DNA of 64,000 bases from Bacillus sp. B1-b2. GTDB lineage: Bacteria > Bacillota > Bacilli > Bacillales > Cytobacillaceae. Positions 54,583 through 63,976 of this stretch are shown in pieces. Numbering within the stretch: the stretch's first letter is position 1; every line of letters starts with the position of its first letter. The translations under genes were made by a program, and so were the position numbers. Below the pieces are notes generated by a model. That model was not told the origin of the DNA, searched no databases, and was given only the letters and a program-made list of their open reading frames with translations. The stretch is taken from NCBI RefSeq assembly GCF_009183415.1, contig NZ_WEHU01000006.1, positions 164,732-228,731 on the forward strand. Direction: 5' to 3'.

Positions 54583-55722
54583 ATGGAAAAGAAAATCTTA
54601 ATTATTTCATCTGATATTACTGGGCATGGACATAAGAGCATCACAGAATCTCTGTGTGAAAAAGTTCAAACGCACAATGAAGTCGAAATTTTTGTAGTAG
54701 ATGGTTTTTCACTTGGTAAAAAGTTGCTACTAAAGATTGGGCAATCCTACGGTCCCATTACGAGAAACTCAGAAAACCTTTGGAAAATGATTTGGAAATT
54801 CTCTGCTAAAAAGCCCCAGTTAGTAGATAATTTTATTGAAGCATTAATACGAGACAACTTCTTAAAACTACTGGATGAGGTAAAACCAGATATTATCCTT
54901 TCTGTTCATCCTAATTTTAATGGATCTATTTTAAATATATTAGAGAAACAAAATATACAGATTCCATTCTTCACTTTGATTGCTGATCTTGTAAACATCT
55001 TTCCTCTATGGGCTGATAAGAGAGCCAGTTATATTATTAGCCCTACCTTTGAAGCACAAAATAAGTGTCTTGAATTCGGTATTCCAGATGATAAAATAAT
55101 TGTTTCCGGTTTTCCAGTTCGTTCTCGATTTTTCCCTAAAAACTATAGTCAGCGCAAATTATATGAAAAAGGACAATCTTTGACATGCTTGGTTATGAGT
55201 GGTGGAGAAGGTGTAGGAAACATGAAAAAGATAGCAGAAAACCTACTGAATAATTTTGATTGTAAGGTTAAAATCGTAGCTGGAAAAAATGCACAGCTTA
55301 AAAAGAAACTAGAAATGTCTCTAAGAGCAAAATATGGAGAAAGAGTAGAAATTTATGGTTTCACAAAAAACATCCATGACTTAATGCTTTCTTCAGATAT
55401 TGCATTTACTAGAGGAAGTCCTAATGTTATGTTTGAGGCAATAGCTACTAATACACCGCTCATTATTACCGGTGCTTTACCTGGCCAGGAAGAGGATAAC
55501 CCAACATTTGCAGAGAACTTCAATTTAGGAGTAGTATGCAAAAATCCTAAACAAATAAAATATACCATAGCTAATTTACTCCAAAATGATGGAGAGAAAT
55601 TAAATGAAATGATTTTAAGCCAACGCAATTTTATTAATACAAACGCAGCAGAAGAAATTCTACAATTCATTCTGGAAGTTGGAAATCCTTATTATGAAGA
55701 AGCGAAAAAGAAGCTTTCCTAA
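54583..55722 (+). CDS. MurG/UgtP-like lipid glycosyltransferase (GT28)
   Basis: 379 residues. N-terminal MGDG-synthase-like domain (IISSDITGHGHKSITESL, GPITRNSENLWKMIW, SVHPNFNGSILN) and GT28 C-terminal donor domain (LVMSGGEGVGNMKKIAENLL, FTRGSPNVMFEAIATNTPLIITGALPGQEEDNP). GT-B fold; membrane-associated, adding sugar from UDP-sugar to diacylglycerol or a similar lipid. UgtP relatives make the glycolipid anchor of lipoteichoic acid. ATG with AAAAAAGGG upstream. Second gene of the DUF457 operon. Confidence 0.9.
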   Translation: MEKKILIISSDITGHGHKSITESLCEKVQTHNEVEIFVVDGFSLGKKLLLKIGQSYGPITRNSENLWKMIWKFSAKKPQLVDNFIEALIRDNFLKLLDEVKPDIILSVHPNFNGSILNILEKQNIQIPFFTLIADLVNIFPLWADKRASYIISPTFEAQNKCLEFGIPDDKIIVSGFPVRSRFFPKNYSQRKLYEKGQSLTCLVMSGGEGVGNMKKIAENLLNNFDCKVKIVAGKNAQLKKKLEMSLRAKYGERVEIYGFTKNIHDLMLSSDIAFTRGSPNVMFEAIATNTPLIITGALPGQEEDNPTFAENFNLGVVCKNPKQIKYTIANLLQNDGEKLNEMILSQRNFINTNAAEEILQFILEVGNPYYEEAKKKLS

Positions 55723-55726
55723 AAAG

Positions 55727-55779
55727 AAAAAGCTAACTTAGAGGTCCTTGATAAAGTACCTTTCAAGCTAGCTTTTTTT
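55727..55779. terminator. terminator between glycosyltransferase and hydrolase genes
   Basis: Outer arms AAAAAGCTA and TAGCTTTTTTT with an imperfect inner stem (GAGGT/ACCTTTC). Confidence 0.7.
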
Positions 55780-55796
55780 CTTCATTTTTTAACGAG

Positions 55797-56618
55797 TCAT
55801 ATCGCATGCATCATTATATTTTTAAGAACTAGATCTGGTCTTTCCTCTGTAATTAAATGCCCTGTTTTTTCATATGTAATTAACTGAGCATCTGGTAAAT
55901 CACTTACTAGTCTTTTACCAATTTCCAAAGGAACCACTCTGTCTTCTTCTCCCCATATTAATAATGTTGGAACATGAATATCCCGAAGTTGTGTAGGTAG
56001 CAGATCTCCCTCACGATGACGTAGAAGCCTTGTTAATGCTTTATAAAATCCTTTTTCAAGCAGAGGCTTACCGAACTCTTCCATCATCTCATCATCAATT
56101 AACGATTGATCAAAAAAAACATTACTTAGATGATGTTTAACATCCTTTCTTTGAATATAGTAATACACAAATTTTTCAAAGTAAGGTAAATAAGACGTCA
56201 AAACAAGCGATTTTCTTGCTCGCTTCAAATAACCTGAACTACATAGTAATACTAATTTGTTCATTTTCTCTGGAGCTAGTAGAGCCATATTTAAGGCAAT
56301 CTGACCTCCCATAGAGTGAGCAACAATATGAGAATTAGATAAACCAAATATCCCCATACAATCAAGCATTAGCTTCGCATAGTTTTGAAAGCTATAGATA
56401 AACGAAGTAGATTTCTCACTTTTTCCAAATCCAGGTAGATCAACAGCAATCACAGAATAATGTTTTTTAAGAAAAGGAATAATTCTGCGAAAGGTATAGG
56501 TCGAAGAAGCAAAGCCGTGTATTAAAAAAATTGGTGGTTTATCGTTTAATAGGTATTCACAGTACAGATTAACTCCTCCAACGTTAAGGTAGGTTTGATG
56601 TAATTCACTATTCGTCAA
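55797..56618 (-). CDS. alpha/beta hydrolase
   Basis: 273 residues. Oxyanion motif PPIFLIHGFASSTYTFR, nucleophile Ser in IVAHSMGGQIALNMALLAP, Asp in LLIWGEEDRVVPLE and His in EKTGHLITEERPD: a complete triad of the epoxide-hydrolase/haloperoxidase-like branch. TTG start at 56618 with GGAGGGG 8 bases upstream; no ATG fits. Monocistronic, convergent with the glycosyltransferase operon. Substrate unknown. Confidence 0.9.
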   Translation of the reverse strand: MTNSELHQTYLNVGGVNLYCEYLLNDKPPIFLIHGFASSTYTFRRIIPFLKKHYSVIAVDLPGFGKSEKSTSFIYSFQNYAKLMLDCMGIFGLSNSHIVAHSMGGQIALNMALLAPEKMNKLVLLCSSGYLKRARKSLVLTSYLPYFEKFVYYYIQRKDVKHHLSNVFFDQSLIDDEMMEEFGKPLLEKGFYKALTRLLRHREGDLLPTQLRDIHVPTLLIWGEEDRVVPLEIGKRLVSDLPDAQLITYEKTGHLITEERPDLVLKNIMMHAI

Positions 56619-56918
56619 TGCTTCTGCCCCTCCATGAATAATTGTTTTTGTTATTATTCATCAAATGGAGTTGGAGAATACAGGAAATGAGAATATATTT
56701 TATTGGTTTTTCTAGTATAGTTTTGGAATATTGTTGGTGGTGCTTTTTACTATGGGGTTTTATTTTGGCGAAGAGTCTATAGATTTTTATTTACTTTTTG
56801 GGTATGTGTTTTCTATATTATGATAAGAAAGCATGTGATGTGTATATATGGTATAGCTTCACATGCTTCTTTCGCTCTTTAAGATAAGCAGTTAATCTTT
56901 TACTCTTCATTAATAACT
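56619..56918. other. G+T-skewed spacer
   Basis: Between about 56655 and 56823 the plus strand is almost free of C. Short hydrophobic frames occur there without ribosome sites, possibly a decayed membrane-protein fragment. GCATGTGA/TCACATGC (56831-56838, 56859-56866) is a hairpin near the yxjI 3' end. Confidence 0.4.
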
Positions 56919-57430
56919 CTAGCTACACCTTGACCGCATTTTTTTACATTGATGCAGTGCTGCCTCATCAGCCTTCACACAATCAATTGCTTCAACTAAC
57001 GCAATAATGATAGACTCCATATCATCTTTTAATACTTCGACTTTGTAGCTATCCCCCCAAGTGAACCACTCTTTGCTCACTTTCCCAATCACTTCGCCAT
57101 GCTGTAAGACGTGAAAATCCATATCCCACCAGTTGCCCTTAACTTCAATACCTGCTGCAGCAATCGTATAATGTGCCTTAAAGAAAGAAAACTCCTTCTT
57201 AATTGTTAAAATTTTTGACCGTTTACCTCGACAAAAAACTTCGGCAACCAACTAAACATCTTTTTCGTGATGAGTGCAACTTCTTTTCTTGTTATATCTT
57301 GAATGGAGTATTTCTTTGGAAGTTGCATAAAGCTCCCCTCCACATAATAAACATCCTTTTCCTGCTGATTCTTAACTGTAAACTTGCCACTTAGGCTAAA
57401 TACCTTTTGTTTTATATAGAGTTGTTTCAT
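56919..57430 (-). pseudogene. YxjI/LURP-one-like (tubby C2) protein, frameshifted
   Basis: Two adjacent frames encode the two halves of one YxjI-family protein: MKQLYIKQKVFSLSGKFTV...KKMFSWLPKFFVEVNGQK from the ATG at 57430, and then KILTIKKEFSFFKAHYTI...KVSKEWFTWGDSYKVEV...AIDCVKADE to 56919. The frames join at an A5 run (plus-strand T 57212-57216). One more A there would restore GQKILTIKK, so a single-base deletion has broken the gene, unless it is a read error or slippage site. RBS AAGGAT. Soluble tubby-like beta barrel, function unknown. Confidence 0.85.
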
Positions 57431-57642
57431 TTTTAAGAGATCCTTATAATAAGAATCTATAAATATATCAGTATTTTTTATCATTCACCTTTTTAGTATC
57501 TAAAATTTATAGTTAAGGTAATAATTCTACTATCAACCATTATCTTTATATTTTCCTATACAAATAGTTAACTGTCCATATACTCCGGCTCACCTTATTA
57601 AAATGAAGTGAAGCCAACTTAGAGTTCCAATCAATTTATAAC

Positions 57643-58248
57643 TTAATGTTCTGCTTCCTCAAGGTATTCTCTAACACTAACTGCGTAATGACTGTTTGGA
57701 AGGTAGGAAATCTCTAGCGATTTTCCAGATAAGTTTTCATGATAATAGCTTCTAGAAATATCCAAGGAATAAACATCTAATGTAAGATCATTAAATTCCA
57801 GTTCCATTAGAAATTCAGTCCCATGTTCAGGATCATCAAACTCCGCTCCAGTTGGGACCGCTACAATTTTTTTAAACTGTTTGTTTTCAAAGGCTGTCTT
57901 ATCTTTATAAATTAAGGTAGCAGTTTCTATGAATGAATAGCTACCTAATAGCATGAAAGAAACAATGAAGAAACAGATAATCTTAGCAAACCAATTTCTT
58001 GTACCTATGATTATGGCAATAAACATAATACTAAAGCAGAGGAAAATGCTTGTAACACTGTATGCACCAATCATTTCAGAGATAATGAAATTTTCATCTA
58101 TTAGTTCAGATATCCCCCATAAAATAATTGTAATAATGAAGAAAAGTACAGAAATGAATGCGGTTAAACCAGCAATACTTTCTCTACTATACTTACCTAG
58201 CCAAGAGCTACGCTTAACTCTTTTTTTCTTTTTCAGCTTTTTTTTCAT
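57643..58248 (-). CDS. hypothetical membrane protein
   Basis: 201 residues, no family recognised. A very lysine-rich N-terminus (KKKLKKKKRVKR) precedes about four membrane helices (about 27-47, 60-80, 85-105 and a weaker one), then a soluble C-terminal part (about 120-201) rich in Asp/Glu and Tyr. ATG with GGAGGTGAAG upstream. It lies downstream of the vWA lipoprotein gene, about 100 bp away on the same strand. Nothing shows a function. Confidence 0.75.
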   Translation of the reverse strand: MKKKLKKKKRVKRSSWLGKYSRESIAGLTAFISVLFFIITIILWGISELIDENFIISEMIGAYSVTSIFLCFSIMFIAIIIGTRNWFAKIICFFIVSFMLLGSYSFIETATLIYKDKTAFENKQFKKIVAVPTGAEFDDPEHGTEFLMELEFNDLTLDVYSLDISRSYYHENLSGKSLEISYLPNSHYAVSVREYLEEAEH

Positions 58249-58349
58249 ACTACTTCACCTCCGATATGAAGTCATATTTAAATTAACATGTACCTGACTG
58301 GAAAAAAAGGTGTGTCCCCTTAATTCTTGAAAGAAGGGGACTATTCTTC

Positions 58350-59747
58350 CTACTCTTGCCATTGCTGACGCCACTCTTCAACTTTAGCATCAATTTCTTT
58401 TTTCGTTTGCTCTCTTTCCAGTTCTTTTTCCTCTTTTATTTCTGAAAAATGATTATTACGTATATCTTCCGAAGACTGTGCTAATTTCAAAATTTGACTC
58501 TTTACATCTGTGTTAATAAAGTTCTCGTTGTTTAAAAAATAGACAGCTTGTTGTATCCGATTTAATTCTGCACTAGAAGCGTAATATAAAGGGTTATAAA
58601 TCTCATTCATACGCTCCATTGCCTCGATCGATTGCTGTAGCGTCACTCCTTGTGTCCATACAAGCTGCCCAAGCGTTGGTTTCCATTTTTTCGTTATTTG
58701 AACTTCAAGTTCTGCAGGATCATCTACCGTGATATACTCTCCACCTCCAGAATCAGCCACTTGCTTTAATTGCTGTTGGCCTTCGTTATCAACATTTAAA
58801 CCAATAATATTGATAGTAGCTTTGATACTTTGATCTTGGAGTTGCTTGGCTGCTGCAACAGGATCCCCATCACATGTTTCCACTCCATCACTCACTATAT
58901 AAACCTGATTATAGTATTCATCTGATGGATATGCTTGCAGAATTTCCCCTGCTTTATTGATTGCTCCAGCTAATGGGGTCCAGCCACTTGCCTGGAATGA
59001 ATTTAGCGAGTTTGTAAAATCTTCAGCTTGATAAGTTGATAAAGGATACACTATTTCCACTGATGAACAGGATTTTGCTTTATCAGAATCGGCAGATGAA
59101 CCAACATGTCCATATGCCATTAACGAGACACTGGCATCACTAGGAATTTGCTCTACGAACTTGCTAATTGCTACTTTTGCTTGCTCCATTCTTGTTTGGC
59201 CTGCTACAACCTCTTTCATACTGCCGCTTGCATCCATTAATACCAAAGTATTTACTTTCTTTTGCTTTGTAGTTACCTGATCCTCTCCATTTGGTAACTC
59301 CGGCATTACATATCCATGTTCATATAAAGTTAATTGGTCATAGTAGTTTTTATAATTTCCTGATCCAAGCATATAAACTAGGTAATCATATATCTCCTCA
59401 CTGCTTAGGTTTTTATGTTTAGTAAAATAAGTTTTGAGCTCTTTCTCCACAATGGGATTGAACGTTTGCTCAAGAAAATCCAAGTATTTCTGTCTATCCC
59501 AACTTTCCAATGTTTCTAACTTTTGATCCATATGCTTCTCAATCAATACGCCCGCTTGTTGATCAATCATTTCTTCCACTGTTCTAGCAGCAGTTGGTAT
59601 TTTCACTTCAACCTTTTCATCAGTTGCTGCAGTTTGGGTAGGCTTTGCATTCTCCGATTGAAGTTGATCTTGATCCTTTGCACACGCTGCAATTACTACT
59701 AATGATAGAATACAGCTTAATATTGCGCCTCTTTGAATAAGATTCAT
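58350..59747 (-). CDS. vWA domain lipoprotein
   Basis: 465 residues. Lipoprotein signal with lipobox VIAAC (Cys22), a Gln/Thr-rich linker and helical region (about 45-165), then a von Willebrand A domain (about 168-360) with complete MIDAS: Asp-x-Ser-x-Ser in LVLMDASGSMKEV, Thr in SGWTPLAGAINK, Asp in IVSDGVETCDGDP. A helical, highly charged tail ends in LEREQTKKEIDAKVEEWRQQ. It should bind Mg2+/Ca2+ and a protein ligand at the cell surface. ATG with AAGGAGG upstream. Ligand unknown. Confidence 0.9.
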   Translation of the reverse strand: MNLIQRGAILSCILSLVVIAACAKDQDQLQSENAKPTQTAATDEKVEVKIPTAARTVEEMIDQQAGVLIEKHMDQKLETLESWDRQKYLDFLEQTFNPIVEKELKTYFTKHKNLSSEEIYDYLVYMLGSGNYKNYYDQLTLYEHGYVMPELPNGEDQVTTKQKKVNTLVLMDASGSMKEVVAGQTRMEQAKVAISKFVEQIPSDASVSLMAYGHVGSSADSDKAKSCSSVEIVYPLSTYQAEDFTNSLNSFQASGWTPLAGAINKAGEILQAYPSDEYYNQVYIVSDGVETCDGDPVAAAKQLQDQSIKATINIIGLNVDNEGQQQLKQVADSGGGEYITVDDPAELEVQITKKWKPTLGQLVWTQGVTLQQSIEAMERMNEIYNPLYYASSAELNRIQQAVYFLNNENFINTDVKSQILKLAQSSEDIRNNHFSEIKEEKELEREQTKKEIDAKVEEWRQQWQE

Positions 59748-60166
59748 CTATTATCCTCCTTCTAGATCATTTCCTTAATTTTTTATACGTTCTAAAGTAA
59801 GATAGGTTTCTGAGACTTTTGGTATAATCTGCCTTGAAAGAACCAGGAATTTATTCCTACAAGCTAACCTTCAGAAGCTACATGCTTCTATAAGAAACAC
59901 ATATGTTTTATTAGTAAGCTAATCAATTCCGCCAGTAATTATGTTGTTTCAAACAATTACTCTTAGCTTTTAATACACCTAATTATGCTATATAACAATA
60001 TTTCAATATTTGTTCAATATTTCACAATATTTTCATATGATTCCATGCTATGATGAAATTGTGCTATTGGTAAAACATTACATTAGTTAGAAAGGTGAAC
60101 ATAATAGTCAAAATATTACCTTTCTTAAGAACCCATGTATATACTTAAACGTTAGGAGAGATGAAC
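59748..60166. other. divergent leader region of the alcohol dehydrogenase gene
   Basis: No gene seen. Four CAATATTT-like repeats (about 59996-60031) surround the Rex-type site. Promoter-like TATGAT at 60036-60041 has TTCAAT 17 bp upstream, inside the Rex site. Confidence 0.55.
60010..60027. promoter_or_regulatory. Rex-type operator upstream of adhP
   Basis: TTGTTCAATATTTCACAA matches the Rex consensus TTGTGAA-N4-TTCACAA at 12 of 14 fixed positions, with the right half perfect. It overlaps the likely -35 of the alcohol dehydrogenase promoter. Confidence 0.75.
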
Positions 60167-61204
60167 ATGCAAGCAGTAGTAGTCAATCAAAAAAGTAGAG
60201 CAAACGTTGAAGTTATGGAGAAGGAATTAAGACCCTTGAAAGCAGGTGAAGCATTAGTAACTGTAGAGTACTGCGGGGTATGTCATACTGATCTTCATGT
60301 AGCTGCTGGTGATTTTGGTAATGTGGAAGGTCGCATCCTTGGTCATGAAGGTATAGGTATTGTTACTAAAGTAGCTGAAGATGTTACTAGCTTAAAAATT
60401 GGTGATAGAGTTAGTATTGCCTGGATGTTTCAATCTTGTGGAAGATGTGAGTATTGCACAACTGGTAGGGAAACATTTTGTCGGAAAGTGAAGAATGCTG
60501 GTTATAGCGTTGATGGCGGAATGGCAGAACAATGTATTGTAACTGCTGATTATGCTGTGAAAGTACCTGATGGACTAGATCCAGCTCAAGCTAGTAGTAT
60601 AACATGTGCTGGAGTTACTACGTATAAAGCCATTAAGGTCTCTGATATTAAAGCTGGTCAATGGATTGTTGTCTATGGTTGTGGTGGATTAGGAAACCTT
60701 GCAATCCAATATGCTAAACATGTATTCAATGCCAAAGTGATAGCAGTAGACATTAATGATGACAAGTTAACATTAGCTAAAGAAATAGGCGCAGATATGA
60801 CTATTAACCCTATTACACAAGGAGATGCTGATAAGATTATTCAAGAAAAAGTCAGTGGAGCACATGCCGCAGTTGTAACAGCAGTATCTAAACTAGCATT
60901 TAATTCCGCTGTCAATGCAGTGCGTGCCTGTGGTAAGGTTGTTGCAGTAGGTTTACCTTCAGAAACAATGGATCTAAATATCCCAAGATTGGTGCTTGAT
61001 GGTATTGAAGTAGTAGGATCGCTGGTTGGCACTCGTAAAGATTTAGAAGAAGCTTTTCAATTTGGTGCTCAAGGTCTGGTAGTACCCCTTGTAAAAACTC
61101 GTTCCTTGAATGAAATACAAGATGTATTCGAAGAAATGGAACAAGGTAAGATCCAAGGTCGTATGGTAATCGATTTTAAACAGCACAAATGTACTAATTG
61201 CTAG
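60167..61204 (+). CDS. adhP: zinc-dependent alcohol dehydrogenase (AdhP type)
   Basis: 345 residues, medium-chain Zn ADH. Catalytic zinc: Cys and His in [12 protein letters not shown]; structural zinc: four Cys in [18 protein letters not shown] fold [18 protein letters not shown]. It tracks the thermophilic Bacillus AdhP/ADH-T closely, interconverting ethanol and acetaldehyde to recycle NADH. The second ATG (60167) is used: GGAGAG abuts the first. It ends in an unusual HKCTNC tail. A Rex box in front indicates induction when NADH is high. Monocistronic. Confidence 0.96.
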   Translation: MQAVVVNQKSRANVEVMEKELRPLKAGEALVTVEYCGVCHTDLHVAAGDFGNVEGRILGHEGIGIVTKVAEDVTSLKIGDRVSIAWMFQSCGRCEYCTTGRETFCRKVKNAGYSVDGGMAEQCIVTADYAVKVPDGLDPAQASSITCAGVTTYKAIKVSDIKAGQWIVVYGCGGLGNLAIQYAKHVFNAKVIAVDINDDKLTLAKEIGADMTINPITQGDADKIIQEKVSGAHAAVVTAVSKLAFNSAVNAVRACGKVVAVGLPSETMDLNIPRLVLDGIEVVGSLVGTRKDLEEAFQFGAQGLVVPLVKTRSLNEIQDVFEEMEQGKIQGRMVIDFKQHKCTNC

Positions 61205-61324
61205 TTTGAAATCATTTATTTATCTAAACATATAGTGCGTAACTCTTAAAAATTACGAGTAGATTTCAATAAGAATGGAAGTCACTGAAATCTATATCAA
61301 TCATTATATTAATAGCATTAAGAG

Positions 61325-61364
61325 AGGTGGGATCACAAGTAAGAACTTGTTACCCACTTTTTTA
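61325..61364 (+). terminator. terminator after adhP
   Basis: GTGGGATCACAAGT / ACTTGTTACCCAC stem (one internal mismatch pair) followed by TTTTTT. Confidence 0.85.
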
Positions 61365-61401
61365 ATACTTTTTGGTTTAAATCTTCTAAACTCTCTATGC
61401 A

Positions 61402-62358
61402 TTAATAACAAACAATTATCTGACGTATAAATTTCCCCTTTGGAACTTCACACCGATCAACTATTTTAAAACCCGCTTCACTAAGTATCTCATCTATATC
61501 TTCCGTTGTCACGATGACCATTTTTTTAGCAAAGCGACGTGCGCATTGGAGCATTTCCAACTTTTCCTTATCTGAAACGACTGAGCAAAGATTATATGGC
61601 ATATCTATAATTGCAACATCATACATTTCTGTTATGTCTCTCATATCCCTTAAGAATACAGGTCCAGATAGCCCAAAATGAGAGAGATTTCCTCGAATTC
61701 CTTTCATTACTAAAGGATTATAATCACTACCTGTGATATCTACTCCCATCGATAAAGCCTCCACCAGTACCGTGCCAATGCCGCAACATGGATCAATCGC
61801 ATTAACGTCTTTTATTTCTGGAACTGCAATATTCACTATTGCTCTGGCTACTCGTGTAGGTAATGCGGTTGAATAGTTATGAGGCTTTTGTTGATGAATA
61901 AGCCACATACCTTGATTTTCCGAATAGTATCCGAAAAACCACACTCCTTTTACCTTCGTAATAGCGAATACTATCTCAGGATGATGGAGATTTGCTACAC
62001 CTGGAATTAAACATGCAACTTGTCTAGCGATCTCCTTTCTTTCTTGAAATTCCATTTTGTCTAGGAGTTCTATACCTCGATAATTGATTCCAATTGCCTT
62101 GAATGTACCTTTCAATGAAGGCATTTCCCGAACCTTTATTAATAAGTCTTCCAAGCTATTACACTTAAAAAGAACCTCTATTCTCTCTTTTATAAAGGGA
62201 CTCTTACTTGGGTCTATGTTAATTGAGCTCTCTAATACAAATGTTTGTAAATGAGAGTGAAATAGAGAACGAACTTCTAATTGGCATAAATTCTGTTCTT
62301 CTTCTGCATAATTGAACATATATAAATAGGAGTTGGGCACTAAACTAGTTTGGCTCAA
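61402..62358 (-). CDS. TRM11/UPF0020-type RNA methyltransferase
   Basis: 318 residues. The N-terminal half (about 1-150) resembles a THUMP-like RNA-binding domain. The C-terminal half is a class I SAM methyltransferase with motif I AIDPCCGIGTVLVEAL, GSDYNPLVMKGIRGNL and motif IV IIDMPYNL, an N-methylase active site (D-x-P-Y variant). Likely modifies a guanine in tRNA, like TrmN/Trm11. TTG start at 62358 with AAGGAGA upstream. Monocistronic. Confidence 0.85.
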   Translation of the reverse strand: MSQTSLVPNSYLYMFNYAEEEQNLCQLEVRSLFHSHLQTFVLESSINIDPSKSPFIKERIEVLFKCNSLEDLLIKVREMPSLKGTFKAIGINYRGIELLDKMEFQERKEIARQVACLIPGVANLHHPEIVFAITKVKGVWFFGYYSENQGMWLIHQQKPHNYSTALPTRVARAIVNIAVPEIKDVNAIDPCCGIGTVLVEALSMGVDITGSDYNPLVMKGIRGNLSHFGLSGPVFLRDMRDITEMYDVAIIDMPYNLCSVVSDKEKLEMLQCARRFAKKMVIVTTEDIDEILSEAGFKIVDRCEVPKGKFIRQIIVCY

Positions 62359-62507
62359 GTTCTATCTTCTCCTTTTTCTTGGATAAGTCTTGGGGTTTTA
62401 TTAAATCTCAAAACGCCATACTCTTCACTAGGAGTATGGCTACCTTGTTTCTACTTTTGAACTTCTTACTTTAAAGCCCATTACATTTTCTAAACATTAT
62501 ATGCTTT

Positions 62508-62987
62508 TTAGATTCGAGATTTTTTAAAACCCTCTTCTTTCAAGTATTCACATGCTTCCTCATAGCCTGAAAAACTATCTTCTAGATTTACCCCAGCGTA
62601 TATATTCCAAAAGCCTTCTTCTTGGAGAAGTAGGAGCTCCAAATTTTCAGCATTAACCCATCTTTCTTCTTTCATTGATTCTTCGATAGTAGTCTCTTCT
62701 TCTAGTGTATTAGGAACTAATGATTGAATTGATTTTTCAATAATTTCTCTTAGCTCTTCCCTTGAAAAATCTCGAATATTGACCATACCTTTATCATCCG
62801 TAGCGTACTCATCTAGCTTGTACGCATATACAAAGCCATTTCCATTAGGATGTAAGTGATACACTACATTCTTTTTTTCACTTGCCTCTTCCATATAATG
62901 AAAATTAACACGTTTTAATGAAACATTCTTTCGTTCCAATTGAGGAAACGATTCTATAACTTTAAGCTTATCTTCAAATGATAACAT
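62508..62987 (-). CDS. hypothetical protein
   Basis: 159 residues, no family recognised. Acidic and soluble; N-terminal LSFEDKLKVIESFPQLERKNVSLKRVNFHY, then HLHPNGNGFVYAYKLDEY, a DFSREELREIIEKSIQSL helix and a C-terminal LLLLQEEGFWNIYAGVNLEDSF block that looks like a small beta-rich domain. ATG at 62987 with GGAGG 4-5 bases upstream is preferred over one four codons earlier. Stands alone between the methyltransferase and Xre genes. Confidence 0.75.
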   Translation of the reverse strand: MLSFEDKLKVIESFPQLERKNVSLKRVNFHYMEEASEKKNVVYHLHPNGNGFVYAYKLDEYATDDKGMVNIRDFSREELREIIEKSIQSLVPNTLEEETTIEESMKEERWVNAENLELLLLQEEGFWNIYAGVNLEDSFSGYEEACEYLKEEGFKKSRI

Positions 62988-63179
62988 ATTTGCCTCCAAG
63001 GTTTTTTGCTCATTATATCATTATAAGAAGTCATTACCTATGATTTAGTAAAATGAGATTATTCTTTCCATTTAATATTTCTTAAAGTGAAAGTATTAGT
63101 TAGATCTATTTTGTATACTGCAATTTGTACAGATTATAATTAAGCAGAGCAATAACAAAAGCGGGTTTTATTCATTTAA

Positions 63180-63632
63180 TCAAATATATTTATCTTTCAA
63201 TTGGTCGCTTCCAATACCACCAATAACCATTAAAATTAGTGGTAAAAAGTTAGTAATCGCTTTCGGTAAGCCTTCTAGTATCAAAATATTTGTATCAAAA
63301 AAATAATTTAAAGCAATAATAATTATTTTTGAAATTAACAAAAAGACTCCTAATAAAAACACACCATCGAACAAAACCTTCCACCTTGGATATGCTAATT
63401 TCTTACTATCTTGTATTACTTTCTCTTTCAATTCTTCATCACTCCTTAATAGTTCATCTATCGTAATACCAAATAAATCACTTAGATCAATGATTACCTC
63501 GATATTTGGATAGTTTTTACCTGTCTCCCATTTTGAAACGGACTGGCGACTAACATGAATTTTTTCAGCAAGTTCTGTTTGTGACCAGCCCTTTTTTTCT
63601 CTTTCTTTTTTTAATCGTTCACTAAAAAACAT
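63180..63632 (-). CDS. Xre family regulator with C-terminal membrane helices
   Basis: 150 residues: N-terminal Cro/C1 HTH (about 1-60; FFSERLKKEREKKGWSQTELAEKIHVSRQSVSKWETGKNYPNIEVIIDLSDLFG) and, after a short linker, two membrane helices (about 85-105 and 120-145). Membrane-tethered Xre proteins of this layout are common in Bacillota and usually regulate an adjacent gene. ATG at 63632 is preferred, since it gives the standard Xre start; ATG 63641 is possible. The target is not visible here. Confidence 0.9.
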   Translation of the reverse strand: MFFSERLKKEREKKGWSQTELAEKIHVSRQSVSKWETGKNYPNIEVIIDLSDLFGITIDELLRSDEELKEKVIQDSKKLAYPRWKVLFDGVFLLGVFLLISKIIIIALNYFFDTNILILEGLPKAITNFLPLILMVIGGIGSDQLKDKYI

Positions 63633-63976
63633 ATTTCTCATCGCCTTTCCTTACAATTTTATTATTAAAGAAGTGAATAGATGAAGTAAAGCTAGTTCTA
63701 GGTGCATCAAGGCGCAACCTTAAGTTGCCACATAAAATGTTACCCAAAATTGAGGGCTCTCAGCAAATTAATGTTTTATTTGTAATCAATACAACTTATC
63801 TTATCCTTCAAGAATACAATGATACAAAGCGGGAAAATCCCCCTTAATAAAAAAGAAGGATACTGGATTGATTCAATTAAAATGGTACCTGTAGTTAGGA
63901 CACTTGAAAAAGAGTGTTTTATCTACAGGTATTTTTTTATATACTTATAATTACTAAATAGGGATTAGAGGACAAC
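63633..63976. other. region upstream of the right-edge gene
   Basis: No gene recognised. Contains the hairpin at 63887-63930 and otherwise AT-rich sequence. Confidence 0.4.
63887..63938 (+). terminator. hairpin with T7 near a possible IS left end
   Basis: Arms ACCTGTAG (63887-63894) and CTACAGGT (63923-63930) with an inner ACACT/AGTGT pair, followed by ATTTTTTT. Could be the insulating terminal repeat of an insertion sequence or a plain terminator. Confidence 0.5.

Noticed and set aside
56688..56790. Small hydrophobic ORF
   Set aside because: No credible ribosome site and biased composition; not supported as a gene.
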